A program made the position numbers and the translations under genes. Shown piece by piece: positions 9,133 through 18,131 of a DNA stretch of 64,000 nt. How positions within the stretch are numbered: position 1 is the first letter of the stretch; every line of letters starts with the position of its first letter. Under the pieces are notes generated by a model. The model worked only from the letters and a program-made list of their open reading frames with translations. It had not been told where the DNA came from and did not search any database. The stretch covers positions 186,001-250,000 of the forward strand of contig NZ_BMCG01000004.1 in assembly GCF_014635065.1 (NCBI RefSeq). The letters run 5' to 3'. This stretch comes from Oxalicibacterium flavum. GTDB lineage: Bacteria; Pseudomonadota; Gammaproteobacteria; Burkholderiales; Burkholderiaceae_D.

Positions 9133-9645
9133 ATGGCATCCGCCGACTCGCCCCAGCATCAGCAAATCCACGCGCTGTACAACGACCACCACCATTGGCT
9201 CAACGGATGGCTGCGTCGGCAGCTTGGCAATGCGTTCGATGCGGCCGACATTGCGCAGGACACCTTCATGCGCATCCTGGCGCGGCGCGAGATTCCGGAA
9301 CTGCGGGAGCCGCGCGCTTTCCTGAGCACGGTGGCGCGCGGGCTGGTAATCGAACACTGGCGGCGGCGCGAACTCGAGCAGGCGTGGCTGGAAACGCTGG
9401 CGCAATTGCCGGAGACCGAAGCGCCGTCGCCGGAAAGCCGCCTGCAATTCCTCGAAGCGCTGGTCGCCATCGACCGCATGCTGGACCAGTTGAAGCCGGC
9501 GGTGCGCCAGGCCTTTCTGCTGGCGCAACTGGACGGGCTGACCTGTCCACAGATCGCGCATCGGCTCGGCGTATCGCTCTCGACCGTCGAACGCTATATC
9601 GCGGCCGCGTTGCGGCATTGCTACACGCTGCGGTTCGGCGCATGA
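9133..9645 (+). CDS. fecI: FecI-type ECF sigma factor (cassette 3)
   Basis: A 170-residue ECF sigma factor from ATG 9133 (MASADSPQHQ). Region 2 reads LYNDHHHWLNGWLRRQL and ADIAQDTFMRIL; region 4 reads LTCPQIAHRLGVSLSTVERYI. It overlaps fecR-3 by ATGA. Unlike the receptor of this cassette, the gene has the same high-GC composition as its sisters. Confidence 0.93.
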   Translation: MASADSPQHQQIHALYNDHHHWLNGWLRRQLGNAFDAADIAQDTFMRILARREIPELREPRAFLSTVARGLVIEHWRRRELEQAWLETLAQLPETEAPSPESRLQFLEALVAIDRMLDQLKPAVRQAFLLAQLDGLTCPQIAHRLGVSLSTVERYIAAALRHCYTLRFGA

Positions 9646-10664
9646 GTCCTCCGCTTTCGCGATCGGCCGGGGCAGAATCGCCGCGCGACGAGATTCCTTC
9701 GTCCGTCATCGACGCCGCCATTGCCTGGGCGGTCAAGCTCGAGTTCAATCAACCGACTCCTGCCACACGCCAGGCCTTCGAGCATTGGCTGCATGCGCAG
9801 ACGTTGCATGCACGTGCGTGGCAACGTGTGCAGTCGTTGCGCGAGGATTTTTCCGCTCTGCCGCAGGATCTCGCGCGCGACGCCTTGCGCAAGGTCGAGG
9901 CGCAGCGCAAGGCGGCCGGAGTGAATCGCCGGCAGGCGCTCAAGCTGCTGATGCTTGCCGGCGTGACAGTGACCGGCGCCTGGCTGGTGCGCGACCGGCT
10001 TGGCTGGCAGCAGGTGATGGCAGATGCCAGCACACGCATCGGCGAACAGCGCACCGTGCAGCTCGATGACGGTACTGTAGTGGTGCTCAACACCGACAGC
10101 GCCGTCAGTTTCGAGATGACGGATGTGCAACGCCGCATCGTGCTGCGGCGCGGTGAGATCATGATCACCACGGGTGACGACCGCGCCTATGCCAGCCGCC
10201 GTCCATTCTGGGTCGATACGCCCTTCGGTGCCATGCAGGCCCTGGGAACCCGTTTCGTGGTCCGGCTGGAAGATGCGCAGGCGCGTGTCAGCGTGCAGGA
10301 CGGTGCGGTCCGTATGCATCCCGCCGCAGGCGGTGCGACGGCGGTGGCGCAGCCGGGTGAAAGCTGGTGGTTGCGCCGCGATGCCGTGATGTCGGCCGCA
10401 CAGCAGGGTTTTCGTCCCGACGGCTGGTCCGACGGCGTGATCGCCGGTCAGGACATGCGGCTGGCGGATCTGCTGGGAGAACTGGCGCGCTACCGCAGCG
10501 GCCGCATCGTGTGCGACGACAGCGTGGCCGATCTGCGCGTGTCCGGCATTTACCACGTGCGCGATACCGATCAGGCGCTGCGCTTCCTGCTGCAGACACA
10601 ACCGGTCAGCATCACGTACTACACGCGATTCTGGGTAGCGGTCGGGCCTGATCGCACACGCTGA
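9642..10664 (+). CDS. fecR: FecR-type anti-sigma/signal transducer (cassette 3)
   Basis: A 340-residue FecR-like protein starting in the ATGA overlap. It shows the N-terminal sigma-binding part (IAWAVKLEFNQPTPATRQAF; HARAWQRVQSL), a membrane helix (LLMLAGVTVTGAWLV), the FecR domain (LDDGTVVVLNTDSAVSFEM; ALGTRFVVRL) and the C-terminal LRFLLQTQPVSITYYTRFWV. Its receptor partner appears to have been replaced, so pairing depends on the retained STN domain of the downstream gene. Confidence 0.92.
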   Translation: MSPPLSRSAGAESPRDEIPSSVIDAAIAWAVKLEFNQPTPATRQAFEHWLHAQTLHARAWQRVQSLREDFSALPQDLARDALRKVEAQRKAAGVNRRQALKLLMLAGVTVTGAWLVRDRLGWQQVMADASTRIGEQRTVQLDDGTVVVLNTDSAVSFEMTDVQRRIVLRRGEIMITTGDDRAYASRRPFWVDTPFGAMQALGTRFVVRLEDAQARVSVQDGAVRMHPAAGGATAVAQPGESWWLRRDAVMSAAQQGFRPDGWSDGVIAGQDMRLADLLGELARYRSGRIVCDDSVADLRVSGIYHVRDTDQALRFLLQTQPVSITYYTRFWVAVGPDRTR

Positions 10665-10765
10665 CGGCTCACGGAAAAATATTTTTCGGAAAAGTGAGGG
10701 GATTCGGATTTTCGAGCGGCCTACAGAACAGAAGCATCGATCCATTCTGATTCTGAAAGCAAACC

Positions 10766-13219
10766 ATGTCCCGAATCCACGCCGTTTCTTGTACCACTTC
10801 CCGTGTGCGCCTGCCGCAGCGCACTCTGCTGGCTGCTGCCATCCTGCTGATGGCAGGTGGCGTGCAGTTTTCTCCGAGCGCACATGCGCAAACGCCGCAG
10901 ACCGCTGCCGCGTCCATATCCTTCCGCATCGCAGCCGGACCGCTCGGCACGGCGCTTGAACAGTTTGCGCGTGCCACCGGCGTGAACGTTTCCTACGACG
11001 CGCAACTGGTCAATGGCGTTTTTACGCCGGGTCTGGATGGTACGTATGGTGTTGCTGCCAGCTTGCGGCTTCTGCTGACGGGCAGCGGTATCGAGGCGAT
11101 CGAGCAACCGGGTGGCGGTTTTCAGTTGCGTAAGGCGGCAACAGCGGCAGTCAATGCGGTGACGTTGCCTACGGTTTCTGTTACAACACAGGCCGAGACA
11201 GCAACTGGCCCTTTGGTTGGTTATGTGGCGCGTCGAGCGACGGCGGGCAGCAAGACAGATACGCCGATTGTTGAAACTCCACAGTCGGTCTCGGTAGTGA
11301 CCAATGACGAGTTGCGTAATCGGCAGGCTGAAACCCTTGCTCAGGCATTGAACTACACGCCAGGCTTTACCAGCCAACCCACCAGCTTTAACCGTACCGC
11401 TGATCGTTTTCGTATCCGCGGTATCGATGTGGAGTCTGCGAATAGTGGTTCCATGCGAGACGGGTTGCGACTGCAAAGCAATTCTTATGATGGCATCCAG
11501 GAACCCTATGGGCTGGAGCGTGTTGAAGTACTGCGTGGTGCAGCTTCAGTTCTTTATGGGCAGCTTTCGCCGGGTGGCGTGGTCAATGCTGTCAGTAAAC
11601 GTCCTGTCAGCGAACCTATACGTGAAATAGGTCTGCAACTGGGGAGTCATGATCGCCGTCAGTTGATGGCAGACTTTAGTGGGGCTGTGCCGGGTAGCGA
11701 GACGTTGGATTATCGTCTGACTATGTTGGGGCGTGACAGCAATACAGCAGGGAAATACATCCCCGATGACAAGCTCTATATTGCTCCGGCACTTACCTGG
11801 CGTCCTAGTGCAGCAACTTCTCTCACCTTGCTGTCTTTCTACCAAAAGACCGATACCCGCTTTTCTGCACCTTTGCCATACCAATTGGTCGAGGGCGTGG
11901 GTAATGGCCCGCATACCATTGGTCGCGATGATTTTATCGGGGAACCGAACTACGACAAGATGAAAGGGGAGATGTTCACCATAGGTTACGAATTGGATCA
12001 CGCATTGAATGCCAACACACGCATCAATCACCGTTTACGTTTTTTTGAATCCAAAGTGACCTGGAACTATCTGCAGGCGCAGACCAGTGCTGCCGCCATT
12101 GCTGCTGCCGCATCGACCGGTATCCTGCGTCGTCAATATAGCGATCGGCAGGAACATGCAAAAGGGATTGCGTCAGACACACGCGTGGAGTGGGATGGCT
12201 TCCTGCTGGGTGCCGAACATAAGCTGCTGGTGGGCATCGACGCATATCGAATGGACTACGATTCGCAGAATTTCAGAGCCAATGCATCCTCGTTGAATAT
12301 CGATACATACAATTATGGTCAACCGGTGGTGGTCAACCGTGATCCATCTTTGAACCGTGGTTCTCGCTTGCAAACCAATCAGACCGGGCTTTATGCGCAG
12401 GACCAGATCAATCTGGGAGAACGTTGGTCAATGGTTTTTGGGCTGCGTCATGACTGGGCTGAGCAAGATCAGACCGCGCATCGTGACGGTCGTCGTGCCT
12501 TGCAAAAAGATGAAGCGACTACCTGGCGTGCAGGAGTTGTGTACAAGATGGCTAACGGGTTTGCTCCGTATCTGAGTTACAGCGAGTCGTTTTTCCCCGT
12601 ATCCGTTTCAGAAGTGTCTGGTCAGACTTTCCAGCCGACCCGTGGCAAACAGTACGAAGCGGGTTTGCGTTATCAGCCTGAAGATAGCCGTATGTTGCTG
12701 AGTGCGGCAATCTATGAATTAACGCAGGACAATGTGCTGAAATTCGACGCGGGGCAAAATGCTTATCGCCAGACAGGAGAGGTTCGTTCGCGAGGTTTCG
12801 AGATCGAAGCGAAGGCAGAGGTCTCTCCTGAGCTCAGCATCATTGCTTCGTACGCCTATACCGATGCCCGTGTGACACGCAGCACTATTGCCAGTGAGAT
12901 CGGGCAGCGCAGCGAGGATACTCCTTATCATCAGGCCGCAGTGTGGGCAGATTACAATTTCGGCGCTTGGAGAGTACCGCAACTACGTCTGGCTACCGGG
13001 CTCCGGTACAAAGGCACGACACATGCCTCCGGAATCTCGACTCCCATGCCTGCCTATACGCTGATCGATGCCATGCTGGGTTATCAAATTGATGCACATT
13101 GGGACTTCAGCTTCAATGTCAGTAATCTTGCCGATAAGAAGTTCACCTATTGTGAATTCGCTATTTGCCGCTACGGTGACGAACGGCAGGTCAGCGCCAA
13201 CCTGCTCTACCGCTGGTGA
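10766..13219 (+). CDS. FhuA-like TonB-dependent hydroxamate receptor with STN domain (receptor 3)
   Basis: An 817-residue receptor. It has a signal peptide (LLAAAILLMAGGVQF), an STN domain (SFRIAAGPLGTALEQFARAT), then a plug (VETPQSVSVVTNDELRNRQ; RVEVLRGAASVLYGQLSPGG) and barrel of ferrichrome-receptor type: YGQLSPGGVVN, YQPTRGKQYEAG-like FQPTRGKQYEAGLRY and a C-terminal CEFAIC cysteine pair before GDERQVSANLLYRW. It lacks the TTEGTGSYTT linker of the paralogous receptors. The plug and barrel are visibly more AT-rich than the gene start and neighbours. The downstream remnant suggests this sequence replaced an earlier receptor. Hydroxamate specificity is inferred from family likeness. Confidence 0.9.
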   Translation: MSRIHAVSCTTSRVRLPQRTLLAAAILLMAGGVQFSPSAHAQTPQTAAASISFRIAAGPLGTALEQFARATGVNVSYDAQLVNGVFTPGLDGTYGVAASLRLLLTGSGIEAIEQPGGGFQLRKAATAAVNAVTLPTVSVTTQAETATGPLVGYVARRATAGSKTDTPIVETPQSVSVVTNDELRNRQAETLAQALNYTPGFTSQPTSFNRTADRFRIRGIDVESANSGSMRDGLRLQSNSYDGIQEPYGLERVEVLRGAASVLYGQLSPGGVVNAVSKRPVSEPIREIGLQLGSHDRRQLMADFSGAVPGSETLDYRLTMLGRDSNTAGKYIPDDKLYIAPALTWRPSAATSLTLLSFYQKTDTRFSAPLPYQLVEGVGNGPHTIGRDDFIGEPNYDKMKGEMFTIGYELDHALNANTRINHRLRFFESKVTWNYLQAQTSAAAIAAAASTGILRRQYSDRQEHAKGIASDTRVEWDGFLLGAEHKLLVGIDAYRMDYDSQNFRANASSLNIDTYNYGQPVVVNRDPSLNRGSRLQTNQTGLYAQDQINLGERWSMVFGLRHDWAEQDQTAHRDGRRALQKDEATTWRAGVVYKMANGFAPYLSYSESFFPVSVSEVSGQTFQPTRGKQYEAGLRYQPEDSRMLLSAAIYELTQDNVLKFDAGQNAYRQTGEVRSRGFEIEAKAEVSPELSIIASYAYTDARVTRSTIASEIGQRSEDTPYHQAAVWADYNFGAWRVPQLRLATGLRYKGTTHASGISTPMPAYTLIDAMLGYQIDAHWDFSFNVSNLADKKFTYCEFAICRYGDERQVSANLLYRW

Positions 13220-13228
13220 TTACATTTT

Positions 13229-13677
13229 TTGGCGGCTGACAAGGTGGTCGGCCAAGGGGCCGATTTCAGTCTCAACGGCGAGCTGGCGCCGGGCTGGAAC
13301 GCGGCTGCCGGATATACCTACGTGGGAAGCGAATATGCCTCTGGCGTCGACAAGGGAGCGCGCTACATGACTTACATGCCGCGTCACAGCGTACGTCTGG
13401 CGGCCAATTATCGTCGGCCTGGTTCGGATTGGAGTGTGGGTGGCAACCTGCGCTTCCAGAGCGGTATTACCGTGCCGGCACCGGCTACCGTATGGAACAG
13501 GGGGGCTACGCAGTGGTGGGTCTGACTGCGAAATACTGGCTCAGCCGGCAGGTCGAGTTGACGGTCGTGGTCGATAATCTGTTTGACCGCCGATTCTACG
13601 AAGGTCTGGAAACGGTGTATTACTCGAACTATGGCGAACCACACGGCCTGTCGGCCAGTTTGAAATACCACTTCTGA
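13229..13677 (+). pseudogene. Frameshifted 3' remnant of an earlier TonB-dependent receptor
   Basis: Starting about 10 bp after the receptor 3 stop, the DNA encodes the tail of a different receptor: GADFSLNGELAPGWNAAAGY matches the VELEVSGELAPGWQATAGY region of receptor 1. That frame ends after NLRFQSGI; the next frame continues with GTGYRMEQGGYAVVGL, VDNLFDRRFYEG and a terminal LKYHF. The frame change falls at about 13,465-13,490. No start, signal peptide or plug remains. It is read as a dead fragment of the original cassette 3 receptor. Confidence 0.85.
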
Positions 13678-13736
13678 TTTGACCGCAGATCGCACCGAGG
13701 CCATGTTTTAGGGCTCCTTTATCCCCTGCCGTAAAC

Positions 13737-13772
13737 GCGCCGTCCATATCGGCTTTGCCGAATGGACGGCGC
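13737..13772. terminator. Long hairpin after the receptor remnant
   Basis: GCGCCGTCCAT pairs perfectly with ATGGACGGCGC and an inner TCGGC/GCCGA stem closes a TTT loop. There is no T run, so the terminator role is uncertain. Confidence 0.5.
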
Positions 13773-13804
13773 TGTGTCATCCAGCCATCTGTTGATGTGT
13801 TCCC

Positions 13805-13823
13805 GCAACGCTTCGCTGTTTGC
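13805..13823. repeat. GCAAC...GTTTGC imperfect inverted repeat upstream of fecI-4
   Basis: GCAAC and GTTTGC arms lie about 32 bp before the Fur box, the position of the similar repeats in cassettes 2, 3, 5 and 6. This is the weakest copy. Confidence 0.35.
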
Positions 13824-13854
13824 GGCTTGCCTGCGTTGGCAGGCGTCCGTATTA

Positions 13855-13869
13855 TGAGAACAATTCTCA
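13855..13869. promoter_or_regulatory. Fur box upstream of fecI-4
   Basis: TGAGAAC-A-ATTCTCA preceded by TATTA. The sequence from the box to the start codon closely matches that of cassette 6. Confidence 0.87.
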
Positions 13870-13892
13870 TTTGATCGTTGTTCTCCCGCCCG

Positions 13893-14414
13893 ATGGCATC
13901 CGCCGATTCTTCCCACCAGCAGCAACTTCACACCCTGTACGCGGATCACCACGGCTGGCTGTTCGGCTGGCTGCGTCGCAAGCTCGGCTGTGCGGACAAT
14001 GCGGCCGATCTGGCGCACGACACCTATCTTCGCGTCATCGAGGCACGCAGCGTGGAAGCCATTCAAGAGCCACGCGCCTTTCTGACGACCGTGGCGCGTC
14101 GTGTCATGGCCAGTCATTTCCGGCATCGCGAAGTCGAGCAGGCCTATCTGGACAGCATTGCCCATTTGCCCGAGCAGCAGGCACCGAGCCCGGAAACGCG
14201 CGCCATCGTGATCGAGACGCTGGTGGAAATCGACCGTATCCTCGACGGCCTTCCGCCCAAAGTGAAGGCGGCTTTCCTGTGGGCGCAACTGGACGGCGTT
14301 CCCTATGCAGAAATCGCGCAGCGACTCGATGTTTCGTTGAGTTCGGTCAAGCAGTACATGGCGCGCGCGATTCGTCAGTGCTATTTCTCCGATGTCACCG
14401 GGGAGGCGCAGTGA
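13893..14414 (+). CDS. fecI: FecI-type ECF sigma factor (cassette 4)
   Basis: A 173-residue ECF sigma factor from ATG 13893 (MASADSSHQQ). Region 2: LYADHHGWLFGWLRRKL and ADLAHDTYLRVI; region 4: VPYAEIAQRLDVSLSSVKQYM. The earlier in-frame TTG at 13878 is not preferred because the MASADS start is shared by the sister genes. The stop overlaps a GTG start of fecR-4 (GTGA). Confidence 0.93.
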   Translation: MASADSSHQQQLHTLYADHHGWLFGWLRRKLGCADNAADLAHDTYLRVIEARSVEAIQEPRAFLTTVARRVMASHFRHREVEQAYLDSIAHLPEQQAPSPETRAIVIETLVEIDRILDGLPPKVKAAFLWAQLDGVPYAEIAQRLDVSLSSVKQYMARAIRQCYFSDVTGEAQ

Positions 14415-15415
14415 GGGCGTCCGCATCTCGGCCTTCTCCCTTGTCGCCACAGGCGGTTGATCAGGCCGTCGATTGGCTGGTGCTCTTCCTGTCCGGCAGT
14501 ATGGATGAGCATTCGCGTGCCGCGTGGCAGCGCTGGCGCGATGCCGATCCCGAGCATGCCCGTGTCTGGCATCGCGTCGAGACGATGGAGAACCGCCTGC
14601 GTACCGGCATGGCAGGCACCGATGCGTCTGCGGCGATTGCCGCCGTCACCGCTGTTTCGCATGGCCGCCGCAGGGCGCTCAAGAGCCTGTCGATATTGCT
14701 GGGTGCGGGGGCTGCTGTGTGGTTTGCTGGCGGGGCCTGGCAGGGGCGCGCCGATTTCCGCACGGATGTCGGTGAACGCCGAAGCTTCCGTCTGGCAGAA
14801 GGCACGCGGCTCGACCTCAATACCGGCAGTGCGGTCCGCGTGCATTATGGCGATGGCGAGCGCGTCGTGCAGCTGCTGCAGGGTGAAGTGCTGATTGCCA
14901 CCGAGTTGGACACGGCTGTCCCCGCCAGACCTTTTGTAGTCGAGACGGCAGCTGGCCGCGCGCGGGCGCTTGGCACCCGGTTCGTCGTCAGGCAGATGGA
15001 CGATGTGACGCGCGTTGCCGTGCTCGAGCATGCAGTGGAGTTTCGACCGGCAGACAATCCTGCGCTGGCATTGCGACTGGAAGCGGGGCAGGTCGCCAGC
15101 TTCGATCGCCGGGAGATGCTAAAGCTGGCGAGTGCATCGGCGGAAGAGGCGAGCTGGGCCGACGGCTTCCTGCATGCGTCTGACATGCGTCTCGATGCGT
15201 TCATTGCAGAGCTGGCGCGTTATCGTCCAGGACGCATCGTATGTGCTCCGGAATGCGCAGGATTGCGTCTATCCGGCATGTTCCCTCTTGGCAATACGGA
15301 TCTGATCCTGCAAGCGCTGACCGAGGTATTGCCGGTCGATGTGCAGATGCTGACCCGCTATTGGGTCACGGTTCTGCCGCATCAGGAACTGCCCCGCAAA
15401 AATAATCGCGGCTGA
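14411..15415 (+). CDS. fecR: FecR-type anti-sigma/signal transducer (cassette 4)
   Basis: Read from GTG 14411, which overlaps the fecI-4 stop as GTGA, this gives 334 residues. It has the DUF4880-like part (VDQAVDWLVLFLSGSMDE; DADPEHARVWHRVETM), a membrane helix (SILLGAGAAVWFAGGAW), the FecR domain (LAEGTRLDLNTGSAVRVHY; ALGTRFVVRQ) and the C-terminal LTEVLPVDVQMLTRYWV. GTG is chosen over a long upstream extension because that extension runs through fecI-4. Confidence 0.9.
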   Translation: MRASASRPSPLSPQAVDQAVDWLVLFLSGSMDEHSRAAWQRWRDADPEHARVWHRVETMENRLRTGMAGTDASAAIAAVTAVSHGRRRALKSLSILLGAGAAVWFAGGAWQGRADFRTDVGERRSFRLAEGTRLDLNTGSAVRVHYGDGERVVQLLQGEVLIATELDTAVPARPFVVETAAGRARALGTRFVVRQMDDVTRVAVLEHAVEFRPADNPALALRLEAGQVASFDRREMLKLASASAEEASWADGFLHASDMRLDAFIAELARYRPGRIVCAPECAGLRLSGMFPLGNTDLILQALTEVLPVDVQMLTRYWVTVLPHQELPRKNNRG

Positions 15416-15429
15416 ATCTGTACCTTTTT
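15399..15429 (+). promoter_or_regulatory. Putative FecI-dependent promoter of receptor 4
   Basis: AAAAT at 15399-15403, inside the 3' end of fecR-4, and CTTTTT from 15424 are 20 bp apart. CAGATGAAG follows downstream, as in cassette 2. Confidence 0.4.
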
Positions 15430-15494
15430 GAGCGTCGCGCGACAAGTCAGATGAAGACATTCATTTGACGCAAGCAACGCGAGAAAAGGACATC

Positions 15495-17951
15495 ATGAAA
15501 CCTACTGCATCACACCGCCGCTGTGCCGGTACCGCCCGGCGCGGCATCTTCCATCGCAAGCTGCTTGCCTTGTCCCTGCAGCAGGCCATGCTCGGCATGG
15601 CAGTGACGTCACTGAGCCTGGCACCCGTTGCGTTCGGCAGTCATGCCATGGCACAGACGGCTGCAACGGCCCGCACGCATTATGCGATTCCGGCCGGCCC
15701 GCTCGAAGGCGCGCTGGCGGCTTTCGCCAGAACCTCCGGTGTACTGGTCGCCTATACGCCCGATCTGGTGGCTGGTGTGCACAGCGCCGGCTTGAGCGGC
15801 GACTACGCAATCGACGAAGCGTTGCATGGCTTGCTGGCCGGGACCGGTTTGGCCGGTGTCGCCACTGGTGGCGGTAAATACACGCTCCGGCGCCTGCCGC
15901 CGTCCGATACCGCCAGCACCACCTTGCCGGCCGTGGAGGTCAATGCAAGGCTTGACGGCACGACCGAGGGAACGGATTCATATGCTGCTCGCGCAGCCAC
16001 TGTCGGAAAGACCGCCCAGTCCTTGCGCGAGATTCCGCAATCGGTGACGGTGATTACCCGCAAGCAGCTGGACGATCAGAACCTGCATTCGATTGAGGAT
16101 GCGCTGAAAAACGTGACGGGCGTCACCGTGCAGCGTTTCGACGCGGCCGGACACTATAGCGTCTTCAACGCGCGTGGTTTCGGCAGCGATACGTACCAGA
16201 TGGACGGCGTCACGCTGCAGACCGATGCCAACGGCGTGTATCTCGACCTTGCGGTCTTCGACCGGGTGGAAGTATTGCGCGGTGCGTCGGGCATGTTCAG
16301 CGGCGCGGGCGAACCGGGCGTGACCATCAATCTGGCGCGCAAGCGCGCGCTCGCCCCTTTCAAGGCCGAGGCATCGGCCAGTGTCGGCTCCTGGAACAAT
16401 CTGCGCGCCGAGCTGGACGTGACGGGCGCGCTGGTTGAATCGGGTCGTGTGCGCGGCCGTCTCGTTACCCTGGTGCAGGACTACGATACCTACATGGACA
16501 ACGTGGACGGCAGCAAGAAGCTGGTCTATGGCACCGTGGAGGCCGACCTGAGCGAGAACACCACGCTTTCGCTGGGTGCGACCTGGCAAGACGTACGGTC
16601 GGTGCTCTCGCGCGGCCTGCCGACCTGGGCCGACGGCACGCTCATCGACCTGCCGCGCTCGGTGATGCCCGTGCAGCACTGGAACCGCCAGCGGCTGGAG
16701 ACGCGCAGCTACTTCGCCGAACTGGAACACCACACGGATAACGATGCGTTGCTCAAATTCACCTTGCGTCGCAGCGAACGCGGCAATCGCGCCAAGTACA
16801 CCGACCCGTCGCCGCCCGATGCCAATGGCCTGATGACGGCACTCGCCTCATCGGCCTTCATACGGGAAGACACCGACAATTCGGCCGACCTGTACTTCAA
16901 CACGCCGTTGCAAGGGGGCGGGCGCACGCATAACCTGCTGGTAGGCGCGGACTGGCGCGAGACCGACAATCGCACCAACTATGCTCCCTACGGCGTCTCT
17001 GCACTGGAATCCGTGAACCTGTTTTCGCCGAATCCGTATGCGATTCCGGAACCGGATTTCGACTATGACACCAACGTTTCGCGTACGCGTGTGCAATCAC
17101 ACGGGGTGTATGGACAGTTCCGTTACAAGGCAGGCGATGCGCTGACGCTGATCGGCGGTGGCCGTGTGAGCTGGTGGAAGTCCAGCGGCGTCTCGAACGG
17201 CACTCCTTCGGGCTATGAGGAAAAGGGAGAGTTCACGCCTTATGCCGGCGTCATTTGGGACCTGGTGCCCACGCTGTCGCTTTACAGCAGCTACAGCCAG
17301 ATATTCAAGCCGCAGAATAGCCTCACGGTGGAAGGCGAGCAGATCAAGCCGCGCACAGGCTCGCAAGTGGAAGTGGGCCTGAAGGGCGAGTCGGATGGCG
17401 GAAAGGTTCAGTATTCTGCGGCGCTGTACCGCATCGTCGATGAAAATCGCGCGCTTGCCGATCCGGAAAACAACGGTTTCTCCATTGCCGCAGGCAAGGC
17501 ACGCAGCCAGGGTCTGGAAGCGGAAGTGCGTGGCCAGGTTACACGTCAATGGAATCTGGCAGCGGGCTATGCCTACACCTCGACCAAATATCTGCGCAGC
17601 ACCGCCGAGCAGCAGGGACAGACCTACAGTACCTTCACGCCTCGTCACAATGTGAACCTGTGGGCGCAATACGAGGTACCGGCCAGCGTCTTGCCCGGTC
17701 TGGATGTGGGCATGGGCATGCGCATCGTCAGCGACTTTTACAGCCAGTCCGGTGCGATCACCGTGCGTGGCCCGGGCTATGGCGTTGCCGCGCTGCGCGC
17801 AGGCTACAAGATCAACGACCGCTACCGGCTCGCGCTCAATATCGACAACCTGTTCGACAGGAAGTACTGGGAAAAGGTCAGCGGCACCACCCGCCAGAAC
17901 TTCTATGGCGCTCCACGCAGCGTGACGTTGACCTTGCGTGGCAGTTTCTGA
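15495..17951 (+). CDS. TonB-dependent siderophore receptor with STN domain (receptor 4)
   Basis: An 818-residue receptor from ATG 15495, preceded by GAAAAGGA. A long signal peptide (to about AMA-QT) leads to STN (HYAIPAGPLEGALAAFARTS), a TTEGTDSYAA linker, plug (LREIPQSVTVITRKQLDDQN; RVEVLRGASGMFSGAGEPGV) and a barrel ending DNLFDRKYWE and LRGSF. YSQIFKPQNS and TGSQVEVGLKGE mark the later barrel strands. It belongs to the paralogous group of receptors 1, 2, 5 and 7. Ligand unknown. Confidence 0.91.
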   Translation: MKPTASHRRCAGTARRGIFHRKLLALSLQQAMLGMAVTSLSLAPVAFGSHAMAQTAATARTHYAIPAGPLEGALAAFARTSGVLVAYTPDLVAGVHSAGLSGDYAIDEALHGLLAGTGLAGVATGGGKYTLRRLPPSDTASTTLPAVEVNARLDGTTEGTDSYAARAATVGKTAQSLREIPQSVTVITRKQLDDQNLHSIEDALKNVTGVTVQRFDAAGHYSVFNARGFGSDTYQMDGVTLQTDANGVYLDLAVFDRVEVLRGASGMFSGAGEPGVTINLARKRALAPFKAEASASVGSWNNLRAELDVTGALVESGRVRGRLVTLVQDYDTYMDNVDGSKKLVYGTVEADLSENTTLSLGATWQDVRSVLSRGLPTWADGTLIDLPRSVMPVQHWNRQRLETRSYFAELEHHTDNDALLKFTLRRSERGNRAKYTDPSPPDANGLMTALASSAFIREDTDNSADLYFNTPLQGGGRTHNLLVGADWRETDNRTNYAPYGVSALESVNLFSPNPYAIPEPDFDYDTNVSRTRVQSHGVYGQFRYKAGDALTLIGGGRVSWWKSSGVSNGTPSGYEEKGEFTPYAGVIWDLVPTLSLYSSYSQIFKPQNSLTVEGEQIKPRTGSQVEVGLKGESDGGKVQYSAALYRIVDENRALADPENNGFSIAAGKARSQGLEAEVRGQVTRQWNLAAGYAYTSTKYLRSTAEQQGQTYSTFTPRHNVNLWAQYEVPASVLPGLDVGMGMRIVSDFYSQSGAITVRGPGYGVAALRAGYKINDRYRLALNIDNLFDRKYWEKVSGTTRQNFYGAPRSVTLTLRGSF

Positions 17952-18002
17952 GGAGCTCCGATGGCATGCATCCGTCTGATGCATGGTGCTGAGAAAGATA
18001 TG

Positions 18003-18033
18003 AAAACGGAGAGCGCAAGCTCTCCGTTTTTTC
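18003..18033 (+). terminator. Intrinsic terminator after receptor 4
   Basis: ACGGAGAGC and GCTCTCCGT form a 9-bp stem with a GCAA tetraloop, followed by a T run. A second small hairpin (CATGCATC/GATGCATG) lies upstream at 17965-17985. Confidence 0.92.
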
Positions 18034-18048
18034 TTGTACTGCGCGATT

Positions 18049-18063
18049 GCAACACTTGGTTGC
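18049..18063. repeat. GCAAC/GTTGC inverted repeat upstream of fecI-5
   Basis: Perfect GCAAC and GTTGC arms with a 5-bp centre, 36 bp before the Fur box, in the same context (ATTGCAACAC) as cassette 3. Confidence 0.5.
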
Positions 18064-18099
18064 GGTGAAATTGCTGTATTGCTCCAACCTCATATATCA

Positions 18100-18114
18100 T
18101 GAGAACAATTCTCA
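18100..18114. promoter_or_regulatory. Fur box upstream of fecI-5
   Basis: TGAGAAC-A-ATTCTCA preceded by CATATATCA, which likely holds the -10 region. Confidence 0.87.
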
Positions 18115-18131
18115 TTTGTAACTCGTTTCCC

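Noticed and set aside
9195-9641. N-terminal extension of fecR-3 through the sigma gene
   Set aside because: The upstream part is an alternative frame of fecI-3; the ATGA overlap start at 9642 aligns with the other FecR proteins.
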